Shown here piece after piece: positions 19,701 through 25,321 of a DNA stretch of 64,000 nucleotides. The stretch is from positions 103,262 to 167,261 of the forward strand of contig JAEURZ010000003.1 of the NCBI GenBank assembly GCA_016788905.1, given 5' to 3'. The position numbers and the translations under genes are program-made. The notes below the pieces were generated by a model. It ran no database searches and had not been told where the DNA came from. It was given only the letters and a program-made list of their open reading frames with translations. Each line of letters starts with the position of its first letter. Position 1 is the first letter of the stretch. This DNA is from Elusimicrobiota bacterium (GTDB taxonomy: Bacteria > Elusimicrobiota > Elusimicrobia > FEN-1173).

Positions 19701-21954
19701 CCGGGCAGAGTTGGCGGTTATGATGGAGCATGTTCAAGAGGAAATGTTGAGAATTCTTATCCGAAAGGGGAAAGTTGAACTTGACGGAGAGCATGGCGAT
19801 TTTGTCTGGGGGGACGTGGGACAGATTTCTATTTCAAGGACCGATATGAGGAATCTTGCGGCTTGTGTTCTCCATCAGAAAGACGGCTCAACCCGGCATG
19901 TTGTTTTTGATTTGAAAACCATGGAGGCTGATTCGGTGAAAGGGGTTGTCTTTCCTGAGGTGTCACTTGATGGGAATGACTATACGAATCTTGGTCCTGT
20001 TGTAATTCAAGACGATGAAGATTTAGGCCCAGTGCTCATTTCTGTTATGACCGTCAAAACAGATGACTGGGATCTAAATCCCAATATTATTGAAATGAAT
20101 ACACATTTAGATTTAAGAAAAGGAGATTATCAAGAACGTCTATTTAGTGATATTAGTATGCAGATAGATGGAAGAGTTCCGTTGAAATATTACCCATTTC
20201 TGGGATCGAGAATCTTACTTTTCAAGAATGGAAATGGCCGAAAAGAGGTGTCAGTATATAATTCTAAACTAAATCGGTGCGATACTTATGACATTGCGAC
20301 TGTGCATAGATTGGAAGGCACAATCCCTTCTGATGTTTATAGTCAACTCCTTGAGGAATTATCTCAAAATGGGGAGGAGATCGAAGGGCGCTCGGGGGTG
20401 GGGGGAACGGTCTTGGCTCAAATCAATGAGTTCGTGGAACGAATTTTGGCTGCGGTGAATAACGTGGATTCGCCTGCCGATAAAGGTAAATCCACCGAGG
20501 CTCTCCCCAATCAAGGGAACGCGGGCCTCTCTCCTGCGGCGCAAACCATGGCGACTCGGGTTGGGTGGAACGCTTTGGTGCGTGGGGTGGAATCCCTGTT
20601 TGGGGCCTTGCCAGGGTGGTTCCCGTTGGTATTAAACGAAGCGGATTATACGGCTTTGCGGGAAATGGGGAAATACTGGGGTGTGCCTTTGCTCCTTTCC
20701 GCGGTGGTGGGGTTATTCTCTTTGCCGATGCCCGTGGCTGGGTTGCTTGTGGTTTTGGGACTGCTTAACGCGGGGAGTTTTCACCGGGACCATGCCCAGG
20801 GGGGGCAAGACTTAGGCTGGTTCCCCTTTACGTGGAAGATGGGGTATGCCTTGGCGGTCTTTTCTTTCGCGGTGGGAGACGCTTATCTTTTTGGGTTGGG
20901 AATGGTCCTTTTCACCCTGATTCGACATGTGTTGTATGACGCTCCCCGTTTTGCGGATCGGGATCGACTATTGAAAGATTCCCTGGAGGATCTCGAGGAC
21001 CTTCCGGGCGTCACACTCACCATGCCCGCTGTTCAGGACGAATTATTCGCTGTTCGCCAAAAATTTACTCCACAGGTTGTGACTTTTAGTGCGAAGGACT
21101 CCCGCTTCGGATCGTCGGTCTTGAACGTGTTATTGGGGCGGGACTCCGCCGCTTCTCTCCCTTCGGGGGAGAAGGCGGGGTTGGAATTGATTGGGCACAG
21201 GATGAGTGGGGTTGGGGAGCGAGGCAGGCGGGGTATTTACGAACAGTATGAGGGGGCGTTGGCGGTGCAGTCGGCCGATTGGGCTGTTGCGGAAACTTCT
21301 CCAGACTCTGCGGGTGTCTGGGGCCGGGCCCTCGCGCCGGTTATGGCCTTGAGAAATGCTCTGGGGTTGAAGGGCGTTCCCACGGAAGCTGTTTTAGGAC
21401 TTCTCTTCCGGGAATTGGTTTTGACTGCGAAACAAAATCCAAGTCAGTTCCCCGCTAACAAAAACCAGGACACAACGCACCCCATCGTGGGGGATATCTC
21501 CCTTCTATTGGATTCGTCAGCGAACCCACTTCTCAAAACCAAAATGATTGATCGATTGCGACTTTTGGGACAGCAAAAAGAACAGGTTGTCTTTATTACC
21601 GCCAATCAAGGATCGTTAAGTGACATCGAACGGGTTTGGGAAGAAAATGAATTGCCTGTGACGCCTAAAGTCATTTTCATCGATCCGCGGGCCATCGCTA
21701 CGGGTGGCCTTATTGATGGGGTTGTCCTGACCCATACGATTTTTAGACAATCCCGTGATCTGTTTTCAATTGAGGAAAGCCCCGAAGATATTCAATTGAA
21801 CTTCGTTACGGACAATATTGACCGGTTTGTGGGTCTTTCGCCCCGTCAGATCGCGGAGCTCATCTTGGTCACCTTAAATGGATTGATCGAGATCTCCCGC
21901 GGGGATATAAAGAACATTTTGACTGTCGCCCGGGCCGTGGTTACTTCGGCATAA
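7735..21954 (+). CDS. Giant multidomain protein B (4739 aa): shared N-domain, HEXXH, VWA and two AAA+ modules
   Basis: A signal peptide (residues about 20-48, ending PAIAAE) precedes the domain shared with the 1821-aa protein (about 130-570; D144, H146, E176, GGFHTEGI with H519). HEVVH (924-928) suggests a zinc metallopeptidase. Gln/Lys-rich coiled coil and a Gly-Gln-Ser linker follow at about 1340-1690. A VWA domain at about 1855-2040 has a full MIDAS set: D1861, S1863, S1865, T1950, D1986. Hydrophobic segments lie at 2105-2240. The first AAA+ has GPTGVGK (2467-2473) and VLDE (2534-2537). The second has GEPSSGKS (2852-2859), IIDEAH (to 2926), N2962 and R2978. AT-rich beta-rich stretches (3465-3740, 3930-4200), a membrane region (4300-4405) and a C-terminal module follow. 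MoxR ATPases normally pair with separate VWA proteins; here both are in one chain. The biological role is unknown. Confidence 0.85.
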   Translation: MKMGPDWKFREKARKSRSRPFVSAVSLVTALGVLFSQAVFLHQPAIAAETERGRVYASLWQERRAAREAKPQPLLAWAGPQSPALPPLDHALDLGRQPFAGTPAALRRRRGLPLWTKTLPLAWAEVQAVHQGNAKDPWIVLIEDLHNQEESQRNISRVLEHMGEKAGQRPMSVAIEGGAGIYDFSPFRHAGPPDAVRRAADHFLKKGWISGAQFAGLTSDHSINFFGAEDPVLYNANIEAYQTSRPLLTQTDHDLAEAGRHLAQRKGTELSEKARILDEARTQFHGGSLPIQDYLSKVSGLTPVKPSGQLARFLNLMKREAVLDFAAVERERGELLERLARQLDRRSLEDLTSLTVAYRAGEVTYGVVYDQIEKMAKKAGIRFGSSFQGYLDYLAQAEAIDRRAFLNELTAYEETAAQSLLRNETERHLWRESSQLVLADKLVHQNLMAQEWQDYVTFWETETTTSLGGTLSRQQLAPFETFYRVAMERNEALAEGVKRVASSARPEAPAGVLVAGGFHTEGITQSLQKKGLNVLVLAPKIKAINGEHYMAAFSRDRSPLDRILVGEKLFLAAPQTIGAGPNTVPPSVTAEALGRNNYFMGLVDALGHWVEGQAEVVLNGTQKLHVFMGERAKVLSKKLKGYVQVDGGDQFVVMAQRATALAFAVSLAFSVVNAHWNGWNRQNDVIQSVASRVVKTSLAVRPKKTEPTSADLPTLLSNSFLFRYDLMKALDLGQREEAYRLYNELSSLANPLSELCRTQTQEQFNEIWRRTFPKMAITDSPEEKESLRLIRLELIEEGLSAFPAEFQARLDALIEQTAEGFFPGDSSKQEFIRDRLKKSLTPGHFTVSFPREILDEYFRVADLYSSTKDPAQGQVLSAIAQEIRKCLDPLSVVWSLGTTIAVGEGKLTLKTFLSEDQIGHVFVHEVVHLGGFQGWLKIPYRAEHFPHANQILYLYQEKGVDYLDNPALLAEMGVPVKKLFDRGFVLGEGGDLGFLILTGASGENYNYFSNTPLLNEAAGVMALTGEKDLLLTPYMAQRATGIVLAGVLAGRASKEPDFNPRATMRGLYESLHDRLGPPTEDESRYLKETVQFLSQVAKGLAGASVVKMVPKLEGGAWTAHTSKDYICQINYVPSDLYPRGPGSIQEEKEKVRARGLAHTLWAVEGPRHEKNDLRDQSPLLKSPGFEPKLTAFHALWKALLLREMVAGLTEWNDRGVQTFSQMADMAGAPQWMHELFQHRYHSGNEDYDRLLLSSLTSSEQFLDVLMYLRVHYQGGEVSLNDPRLMNPRVHAALTEALGSMTREGESGWGRVLFEDNFISSSDFHPAIAKRIWPAFNKLFEEDVHQKMLQKAYAKMLQDRQQELNEQQREAFRKAILENLDNEQRKELEEFLKNLKPEEKQQIRQQAQEEMNQQMGQFADSMQQKLLGEKSNQPSGEGQGQSQGQGQSPGEGQGGERPASPSDGQGSPRGTETRGLSSSSSTSPASLKESIQKLAQNLATLEKQLSDLGQKAQGLGEEAQGVGKSAASPTITDQGESLKADGKAIQEGVHGLQQEGRKLAQGVEEAQEKAAQDAAGLPVPGTAKPVGDALADAREQSDELLGKLQEIQQKANDLARLTHRLSETLGSDDATLPGDQAAALQKAAQNLEKSLNEVGRKGPAHELEKALQNAQQAVQNIEKLINSKPSGTKPSATPSKGASRQQPSGSQEEPGGDAPGTPQASGGERTGDGNLKPFELDAPPNSSSLWEKSPETPSGSVKPKTGATPFQGFRPEDYVDIKTVFPGLTAEESEEYRQFRAPHQALIDEVASIVPQLLHWKEGAEIRGEKYHGLLTDIVGALTTGAGRSLVEPSKPRALNFTVLVDRSGSMDDKQKQEAVQFLLLLMAEVAFALQKSVPRGPEFRDTFQFTIGFFDTEETRLITHKTSGQLRSEGISKESVIYKLLKSAEAQSGTDLANNLKKYHADLSQHKLRRRQGDSPARKILIVTSDMEVGQNQFNSMTKTLEGNVLEKDSSQKVLTILVPTGENEYSNQLKQSVGNRAIVLDAKPYGDLYRNILTVFAAGLNPDVAVSPEAIQRIGLDALQRRLLPRAMSGWLRSVYNPLIQRGWHKSAALVAGLLESGPAVALGNLLGFGWISHSIYFILIHLGKPLTKWARDARGEKILSPETTPLTLNRWPLILLYGFLGAAFHVWGVDLILQWVGPFLWPILTSSEFLPFTQAGIAVLLHSVYNLLTPGYLGMAGANGDVPFGDYKNFYIRKKGGLDYLVYKNDTEELEWQRAPDPTRPGVTVPQKPIESIPDNEETLKEIIKRNFINGAIYMMKSEDGRRWFRPGSGSEMEYWEQDEKDEWRQKETFSRDKTPTLVRRGDDGRNQFRNGDSSLAWSWISEQPETLRIQENGGTDQPVTGWSGETPRTLELKRISDDVILAFSADELKPSLFRLVRHADGWRVEEKFLLDFIERRENFVGLIGPTGVGKEKFSMAFGHLMNLPVDIISGHDKMQADELLYETHIGRPEAGRQTEKPSVISRALYHGGIAVLDEEKMMRSPPKDALLPIIANGTVVLDRRTQPVYQNPWGRFMTTANFDQENIGTATTGEKAKAWLSRQDLLAIAPARPEQEAVWQQAKAKNRFRKSLPVALQKTIGDLVNVATLMRLKVWGFHPQAQAPIITQQEDGVSIHWRQTLLGEGGARMVPSLTASERLSRAPSPRVVEHMAHHFAAFPMDYAHRKWSVVRRYFNFDADDAPPGEYETQVKVQFERIGFKDEQPEEAPLLARTSFEYDSRGDRHFLRLVPRLPAGDPDPRWDPVELEIYEGSWLLTGAFDRDMERWIKTPENSLRIYKALQGWSLGLPLLFIGEPSSGKSHLAGLLQNLVGGGRHQISANKETMPHNLFYEKVIGPVGDPAFVTVMKPRPILEAGLTGGSCIIDEAHFLSQTMQGAFNNALSSGFYNLDGKLYRMPYLIFAMNEPDEDYAALNAAFEERMDSQRFLPLPPEKVKEQIPVIEIRGETFNDRLIAELELNEQGQPVLKEGRPHFLGLVGVMDYIRHHSGDFPRLFYFREFSRLVLGLARNEAGDLESLLRQISAGQQPRVLPQRKLFEIIRAGCRWPEGSPDQMAKWDEALQKAMADAGLWNDLAESDPSQDGLLLFLNGEGLFIKDYPLLYTPDLGDLAPKPILEGLLFLQRRTRGTRVDGEMARLSDHLQSLQSRWASLPFPERMAEVHVLREIHTTLGKVVDSRRGQHLPGVVIEMERLQAGIRAFLFSESVDWPSNSLDPTVKREAWLQRHSLGTPGNFVLDDLLGKTQVFPGDPTKASQWIEQASSILMEAAQAGTRIILNAVNKGDLKDLPELAEVYLEPLESLEKSLRVAPDAVPDLADTVAQLQRDIRSAIEERRNRTSLIDDLADRLAKLKVASTPQSVENPSDRIDSVRALGYEIASALGRAVNAAKGIGNTPEKPVQVSDVSSNQVPEENHGYKKGDWISLSSFSDHNSGFVTAAGPAFAGANGEFIQDVYIDGDFPDSKTPYLIIFTIDNGKKREISFLMPGFLILGKNKDAYSSNAFRDKAIGDNGDIFALVEAKNEYGKSAPFLVAFYKENHRLFVNHFINLANSGNPKDSRFYSNNFWVDKEGNIVVSIQFVNKNGVKENILRVFKKSSSDGFKVLVTKSLNPLDLLGAGIDPHATVMSTGLTSDGRVSQIIDRDLGGESALYEVIYEQFSYDDPNPSVKVESFRQLDSDVTENPLPAGVPSPEGGELVNGVSGIVQTMGKALLNILIPQHERVLNAVQGISPTNGGDMIEESLSINDRGGMGAVNTPAAQAPPVTNSVDSVISILEKGLQPLIDLQAIRQALSPTSPSDHDSSGLLQTLLDAVSAQVQKPAVAPEKSTKPGTVTRESLWEEVRQFIEAKKEAAKELGMRTLEFHRGSETPNEYYMEIINENFSPSASVPVKSYTVGTFSPHRPLNDLDGFLAWAEPKNLQTGSVAETELYTNKESLRAELAVMMEHVQEEMLRILIRKGKVELDGEHGDFVWGDVGQISISRTDMRNLAACVLHQKDGSTRHVVFDLKTMEADSVKGVVFPEVSLDGNDYTNLGPVVIQDDEDLGPVLISVMTVKTDDWDLNPNIIEMNTHLDLRKGDYQERLFSDISMQIDGRVPLKYYPFLGSRILLFKNGNGRKEVSVYNSKLNRCDTYDIATVHRLEGTIPSDVYSQLLEELSQNGEEIEGRSGVGGTVLAQINEFVERILAAVNNVDSPADKGKSTEALPNQGNAGLSPAAQTMATRVGWNALVRGVESLFGALPGWFPLVLNEADYTALREMGKYWGVPLLLSAVVGLFSLPMPVAGLLVVLGLLNAGSFHRDHAQGGQDLGWFPFTWKMGYALAVFSFAVGDAYLFGLGMVLFTLIRHVLYDAPRFADRDRLLKDSLEDLEDLPGVTLTMPAVQDELFAVRQKFTPQVVTFSAKDSRFGSSVLNVLLGRDSAASLPSGEKAGLELIGHRMSGVGERGRRGIYEQYEGALAVQSADWAVAETSPDSAGVWGRALAPVMALRNALGLKGVPTEAVLGLLFRELVLTAKQNPSQFPANKNQDTTHPIVGDISLLLDSSANPLLKTKMIDRLRLLGQQKEQVVFITANQGSLSDIERVWEENELPVTPKVIFIDPRAIATGGLIDGVVLTHTIFRQSRDLFSIEESPEDIQLNFVTDNIDRFVGLSPRQIAELILVTLNGLIEISRGDIKNILTVARAVVTSA

Positions 21955-21997
21955 TTCCCCGGATAAAACCTTCCTCCTTTTCCGTCGATGGGTTGGC

Positions 21998-22026
21998 TTG
22001 TCGGCGGGGATGTTTTCTGCTAGTCT
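21998..22026 (+). promoter_or_regulatory. Possible promoter of the zapB-like/zapA genes
   Basis: TTGTCG (21998-22003), a 17-nt spacer and TAGTCT (22021-22026) form a modest promoter match. The -10 box ends 9 nt before the ATG at 22036, and no Shine-Dalgarno is present, so a leaderless start is again possible. The -10 matches consensus at only three positions. Confidence 0.4.
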
Positions 22027-22035
22027 TACACTGAA

Positions 22036-22272
22036 ATGCCTTCACCTCTCCTTAATAAATTGGCGGACAAGGTCCGTCTGGCCACCGCGGAAATTCACAA
22101 TCTTCGTAAAGAACGGGAACGTTTATTAGCGGAGGTGGCCCTCATGGAAGAAGAAAGTCGGCGGGCCCGCCGATTGTTGCGGGAGCACAGTGAATTGGTG
22201 GCGGAACGGGATAAGACCCGGGGGCGGTTGGAGAAAATTTTGGCGAAGTTGGATGGCTTGAAGGTGACATGA
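22036..22272 (+). CDS. Small coiled-coil protein, ZapB-like
   Basis: A 78-residue, highly charged protein predicted to be one continuous coiled coil (heptads through LADKVRLATAEIHNLRKE and the Arg/Glu-rich second half). It overlaps the downstream zapA-type gene by 4 nt (ATGA). Short coiled-coil proteins next to ZapA are often ZapB-like division factors that bridge the Z-ring to other partners. That role is inferred from context and shape, not from clear sequence identity. Confidence 0.6.
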   Translation: MPSPLLNKLADKVRLATAEIHNLRKERERLLAEVALMEEESRRARRLLREHSELVAERDKTRGRLEKILAKLDGLKVT

Positions 22273-22568
22273 ACCCCCTGGTTAAAGACAAACTACGTGT
22301 GGATATTTTTGGCAAGCTCTATGAGCTGGATCCGGGGAACCTGACGCCCCTGGAGGCCAACCAGTTGGCCACCTACGTGGACGCGAAGATGAAGGAGATT
22401 TCGGAGAAGTTGGGGTTGGTGGACACGCAGAAAATTGCGGTTTTGGCGGCGCTCAATATTGCGTTTGAATTGGGGTCGAAGAATAAGAATTCGGCGGGGG
22501 AAATGCCGCCTCAAGATGAAGCGAAAATCAAGGGGCTTCTTGAATCGTTAGAGAAGGCGCTGGGGTGA
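22269..22568 (+). CDS. zapA: Cell division protein ZapA family
   Basis: A 99-residue protein with the ZapA pattern: an N-terminal beta segment (LRVDIFGKLYEL), then LATYVDAKMKEISEKLGLVD, a conserved alanine-rich helix (KIAVLAALNIAFEL) and a short coiled coil. ZapA binds FtsZ and promotes bundling of filaments at the division site. Its start overlaps the coiled-coil gene upstream by 4 nt. The 5-formyl-THF cyclo-ligase gene that often neighbours zapA is found two genes downstream. Confidence 0.8.
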   Translation: MNPLVKDKLRVDIFGKLYELDPGNLTPLEANQLATYVDAKMKEISEKLGLVDTQKIAVLAALNIAFELGSKNKNSAGEMPPQDEAKIKGLLESLEKALG

Positions 22569-22599
22569 GTTTGACGGGGAGCTCCTACTGCTTAACCCC

Positions 22600-22667
22600 C
22601 ACCCTCTCCCGGGCCTCGGTGAGAAGCGTTCCCGAGGCCCACCCTCTCCCGCGGGCGGGAGAGGGTG
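22600..22667. repeat. Composite palindromic repeat between zapA and rarA
   Basis: An ACCCTCTCCC arm is followed by the inverted pair GGGCCTCGG (22611-22619) and CCGAGGCCC (22632-22640), then ACCCTCTCCCGC (22641-22652), GG and GCGGGAGAGGGT (22655-22666), a perfect 12-bp inverted repeat. It belongs to the dispersed family also present at 24436, 25220 and 42351, with an extra hairpin inserted between the two direct CCCTCTCCC arms. Confidence 0.85.
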
Positions 22668-22725
22668 AAAAACTTTGGTTAAACCATTTGAATTCCTTTC
22701 TTTCTGGGAGTTTTTGGGGCATGAA

Positions 22726-24066
22726 ATGACGGGAGCGGATCTCTTTGGGACTGAACTTCAGCGCGGGGAAATTGATGTTCCCCTGGCCGCGCGGATGGCG
22801 CCGCGGGATTGGGGGGAGTTTGTGGGGCAGGGGGATCTGGTGGCCGAAGGGAGCTTGCTTCGGCGGGCGGTGGACGCGGATCGGTTGCGGTCCGCTATTT
22901 TCTTTGGACCTCCCGGTTGCGGCAAGACGGCTTTGGCGCGGTTGGTGGCGGCGAAAACCCATGCTCATGTGGAACAAACCAATGCGGTGACCATCGGTAT
23001 TCCCGATATTCGAAAAATCTTGGCGGCCGCGGGGGAACGCAAGCGGGCGCGCGGCTTACGCACTCTCCTGATTTTAGACGAAATTCACCATTTCAACCGG
23101 ACCCAACAGGACGCCCTCCTTCCCGATGTGGAACGGGGGTTGATTACCCTGATTGGGCTGACCACAGAAAACCCCTTCTTTTATGTCAACGCGGCGCTCA
23201 TTTCCCGTTCCACCGTCTACGAGTTTAAACCCTTGGGGCCCACGGATTTGTTGGGGTTGGTGCGTCGAGCGTTGACGGATCTCGACCTCGGATTTGGAAA
23301 AAAGAATGTGCGGTTGGATCCGGACGCAGAAACCCATATCCTCCGGATGTCCGACGGGGACGCCCGGCGGGTTTTGAACGCGCTGGAATTGGCGGTGCTG
23401 ACCACGGAAGAAAAAGAGGGGGTCATCCACATTCCGTTGTCTGTGGCGGAGGCGTCCACCCAACGGCGGGCGCTTCGCTACGATAAGGCGGGGGACGAAC
23501 ACTACGACACCATTTCCGCCTTCATAAAATCTTTGCGGGGGTCGGACCCGGATGCGGCTCTTTATTGGATGGCGAAGATGTTGGCGGCGGGGGAAGACCC
23601 TCGGTTCGTGGCGCGGCGGCTTTTGATTTGTGCGTCCGAAGATGTGGGAAACGCGGACCCCCGGGCCATTATGATCGCTAACGCGGTTTTCGAGACCGTG
23701 GAAAAAGTGGGGATGCCGGAAGCCCGCATCCCCTTAGCCCAGGCGGCAGTTTATATCGCCGTGGCTCCTAAATCCAATTCCTCTTATGTGGGGATCAACC
23801 GGGCCCTGGCGGAAGTGGATCGGGGGCGACGCCGCGAAGTGCCGAACCATTTGAAAGATTCCAGTCGTGACCAGGAAACTTTGGGGCATGGAAAGGGCTA
23901 CAAATATCCCCATGATTTTCCGGGGCATTTCACCCCGCAAGAGTATATGCCCCAATGGACCCGTTTTTGGGAACCCGGGGATCAAGGGGATGAAAAGCGG
24001 TTGAAAGACCGTTACGAGCTACTTTGGCCCCAGCGTCGCGTCGTTCCATCGGATAAAAAATCCTGA
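22726..24066 (+). CDS. rarA: Replication-associated recombination protein A, AAA+ ATPase
   Basis: A clamp-loader-like AAA+ protein of 446 residues. It opens with the family signature [21 protein letters not shown] and has Walker A GPPGCGKT and Walker [11 protein letters not shown]. Sensor residues follow in [11 protein letters not shown], and the C-terminal RarA/MgsA domain contains [15 protein letters not shown]. RarA acts at stalled replication forks and gaps. I chose ATG 22726 because GGGG lies 6 nt upstream and homologues begin near here; an in-frame TTG at 22675 would add 17 non-conserved residues. It runs straight into the cyclo-ligase gene. Confidence 0.9.
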   Translation: MTGADLFGTELQRGEIDVPLAARMAPRDWGEFVGQGDLVAEGSLLRRAVDADRLRSAIFFGPPGCGKTALARLVAAKTHAHVEQTNAVTIGIPDIRKILAAAGERKRARGLRTLLILDEIHHFNRTQQDALLPDVERGLITLIGLTTENPFFYVNAALISRSTVYEFKPLGPTDLLGLVRRALTDLDLGFGKKNVRLDPDAETHILRMSDGDARRVLNALELAVLTTEEKEGVIHIPLSVAEASTQRRALRYDKAGDEHYDTISAFIKSLRGSDPDAALYWMAKMLAAGEDPRFVARRLLICASEDVGNADPRAIMIANAVFETVEKVGMPEARIPLAQAAVYIAVAPKSNSSYVGINRALAEVDRGRRREVPNHLKDSSRDQETLGHGKGYKYPHDFPGHFTPQEYMPQWTRFWEPGDQGDEKRLKDRYELLWPQRRVVPSDKKS

Positions 24067-24067
24067 C

Positions 24068-24778
24068 ATGAAAAAATCAGCCCCCGATCCGATGGCACGG
24101 AACAAGCATTTTCTTCGGTTGCATTTCCGCGAAGAGGTCCGTTCGTTGTCGCTGGCAGAACGGCGGTTGGCGGGGCGGGCTGTGGCCCGGCGGGTGGCGG
24201 CGCTTCCTGAATTTCGACGAGCAAAGAAGGTCGGGCTTTTTCTCTCTCTGCCTTATGAGATCGATACGGCTCCGCTTATTGCGTTGGCCCATGCTGCAGG
24301 GAAAACGGTGGCTGTCCCGGTGGTGTTTCCTGGACGGGGGGGAATGCGGTTTGCTGTTTTGGCTGATGGAAGACCGTCTCTTAAACAAAAAGTTTCTTTT
24401 AATCGTTCTGAAGTCAATCGCGGAGGGAAAAAAATCCCCTCTCCCTACCCCTCTCCCGCTAGCGGGAGAGGGAAACCCCTTCAGTTTGCTCAAGAGTTGC
24501 AACAAAATGTTTATGGGATTTTGGAGCCGGTTTCTCCCCAATGGGTGGAGGGTTTGGACCTCCTGGTGGTTCCTGGGGCGGCGTTTACTTCCCGGGGGGA
24601 CCGGCTGGGGGCGGGCGCTGGGTACTACGACCGGTTTCTGGTCCGGCGACCTTCGCTCCGAACCATCGGTGTTTGTTTTGATGAACAAATGGCGGTGCGC
24701 TTGCCCCGGGCTGCCCATGACCGGAAAGTGGATCAGGTGGTATCCCCATCGCGCTTGTTTCGGGTGCGCGGTGTTTAA
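24068..24778 (+). CDS. 5-formyltetrahydrofolate cyclo-ligase with a repeat-derived insertion
   Basis: The enzyme converts 5-formyl-THF to 5,10-methenyl-THF using ATP. The hallmark is present: VVPGAAFTSRGDRLGAGAGYYDRF, read in pieces as VPGAAF, RLGAGAGYYDRF. The protein is 236 residues, longer than the usual 180-200. The excess is explained by a copy of the dispersed palindrome translated in frame as IPSPYPSPASGRGK (residues about 123-136), placed just before the conserved GILEP strand. The reading frame is kept, so the gene is probably functional. The gene overlaps crcB by 8 nt. Confidence 0.88.
   Translation: MKKSAPDPMARNKHFLRLHFREEVRSLSLAERRLAGRAVARRVAALPEFRRAKKVGLFLSLPYEIDTAPLIALAHAAGKTVAVPVVFPGRGGMRFAVLADGRPSLKQKVSFNRSEVNRGGKKIPSPYPSPASGRGKPLQFAQELQQNVYGILEPVSPQWVEGLDLLVVPGAAFTSRGDRLGAGAGYYDRFLVRRPSLRTIGVCFDEQMAVRLPRAAHDRKVDQVVSPSRLFRVRGV
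24436..24473. repeat. Palindromic repeat copy inside the cyclo-ligase coding region
   Basis: A direct CCCCTCTCCC arm is followed by CCCTCTCCCGCT (24449-24460) and AGCGGGAGAGGG (24461-24472), a perfect 24-bp palindrome. It matches the intergenic copies at 22600, 25220 and 42351. It lies within the coding sequence and adds whole codons with no stop in this frame. Confidence 0.9.
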
Positions 24779-25142
24779 GCTCTATTTGTGTGTGGCGTTA
24801 GGAAGTGCGCTGGGCGGGGTCGCGCGGGTGGGCCTTTCCGATATCCTCGTTCGACGTTGGGGGACGGCGTTTCATTGGGGGACCTTGGCGGCCAATTTGG
24901 CCGGCTGTTTTTTGATCGGCATCTTTTTCAGTTGGGCTGAAATTCGTTTCCGTTTGAGCCCTGGGGCACGGTTGTTTCTTATGGCGGGGTTTTGTGGAGG
25001 ATTTACCACATTTTCGACGTTTGCCTTGGACACGGCCCAATTGGTTAAGGCGGGGTTTACTTCCGGTGCCCTGCTTTACGCGGTGGGGAGTGCGGTGTTG
25101 GGATTGGCCCTTTTTTGGGTCGGATCTGTGGTGGGGCGGTAA
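24771..25142 (+). CDS. crcB: Fluoride ion exporter CrcB/Fluc
   Basis: A 123-residue protein with four hydrophobic segments. It has the Fluc signatures GSALGGVARVGL near the N-terminus, WGTLAANLAGCFLIG in the second segment and GFCGGFTTFSTF in the third, where the pore phenylalanines and the sodium-site break are found. Fluc channels expel fluoride across the inner membrane as dual-topology dimers. The start is taken as GTG 24771, because the protein then has family length and begins at the conserved region. It overlaps the cyclo-ligase end by 8 nt. No fluoride riboswitch is seen. Confidence 0.9.
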   Translation: MFKLYLCVALGSALGGVARVGLSDILVRRWGTAFHWGTLAANLAGCFLIGIFFSWAEIRFRLSPGARLFLMAGFCGGFTTFSTFALDTAQLVKAGFTSGALLYAVGSAVLGLALFWVGSVVGR

Positions 25143-25170
25143 CCCGTTTTCTCCGAAACCGGGTCTCTTT

Positions 25171-25179
25171 TGATATAAT
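25171..25179 (+). promoter_or_regulatory. Extended -10 promoter element before ymdB
   Basis: TGATATAAT carries a perfect -10 hexamer (25174-25179) with the upstream TG of an extended -10; no clear -35 is seen. The same ten bases, TGATATAATC, occur before the tRNA-Arg gene. The resulting leader would include the palindromic repeat at 25220. Confidence 0.5.
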
Positions 25180-25219
25180 CTTGGAATTCTTCAGGTCTCC
25201 GATCGGTTCACCATTGGAA

Positions 25220-25262
25220 ACCCCACCCTCTCCCTGACCCTCTCCCGCGAGCGGGAGAGGGA
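25220..25262. repeat. Palindromic repeat copy upstream of ymdB
   Basis: A direct CCCTCTCCC arm (25225-25233) is followed by CCCTCTCCCGC (25238-25248), GA and GCGGGAGAGGG (25251-25261), an 11-bp perfect inverted repeat. This is the full unit of the family: two direct arms and one inverted arm. Confidence 0.9.
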
Positions 25263-25321
25263 GAAACGTCTGGACCTGAGCAGTTACATAATCCTTCTAT
25301 TTTTTGACGGGAGACCCGGCC

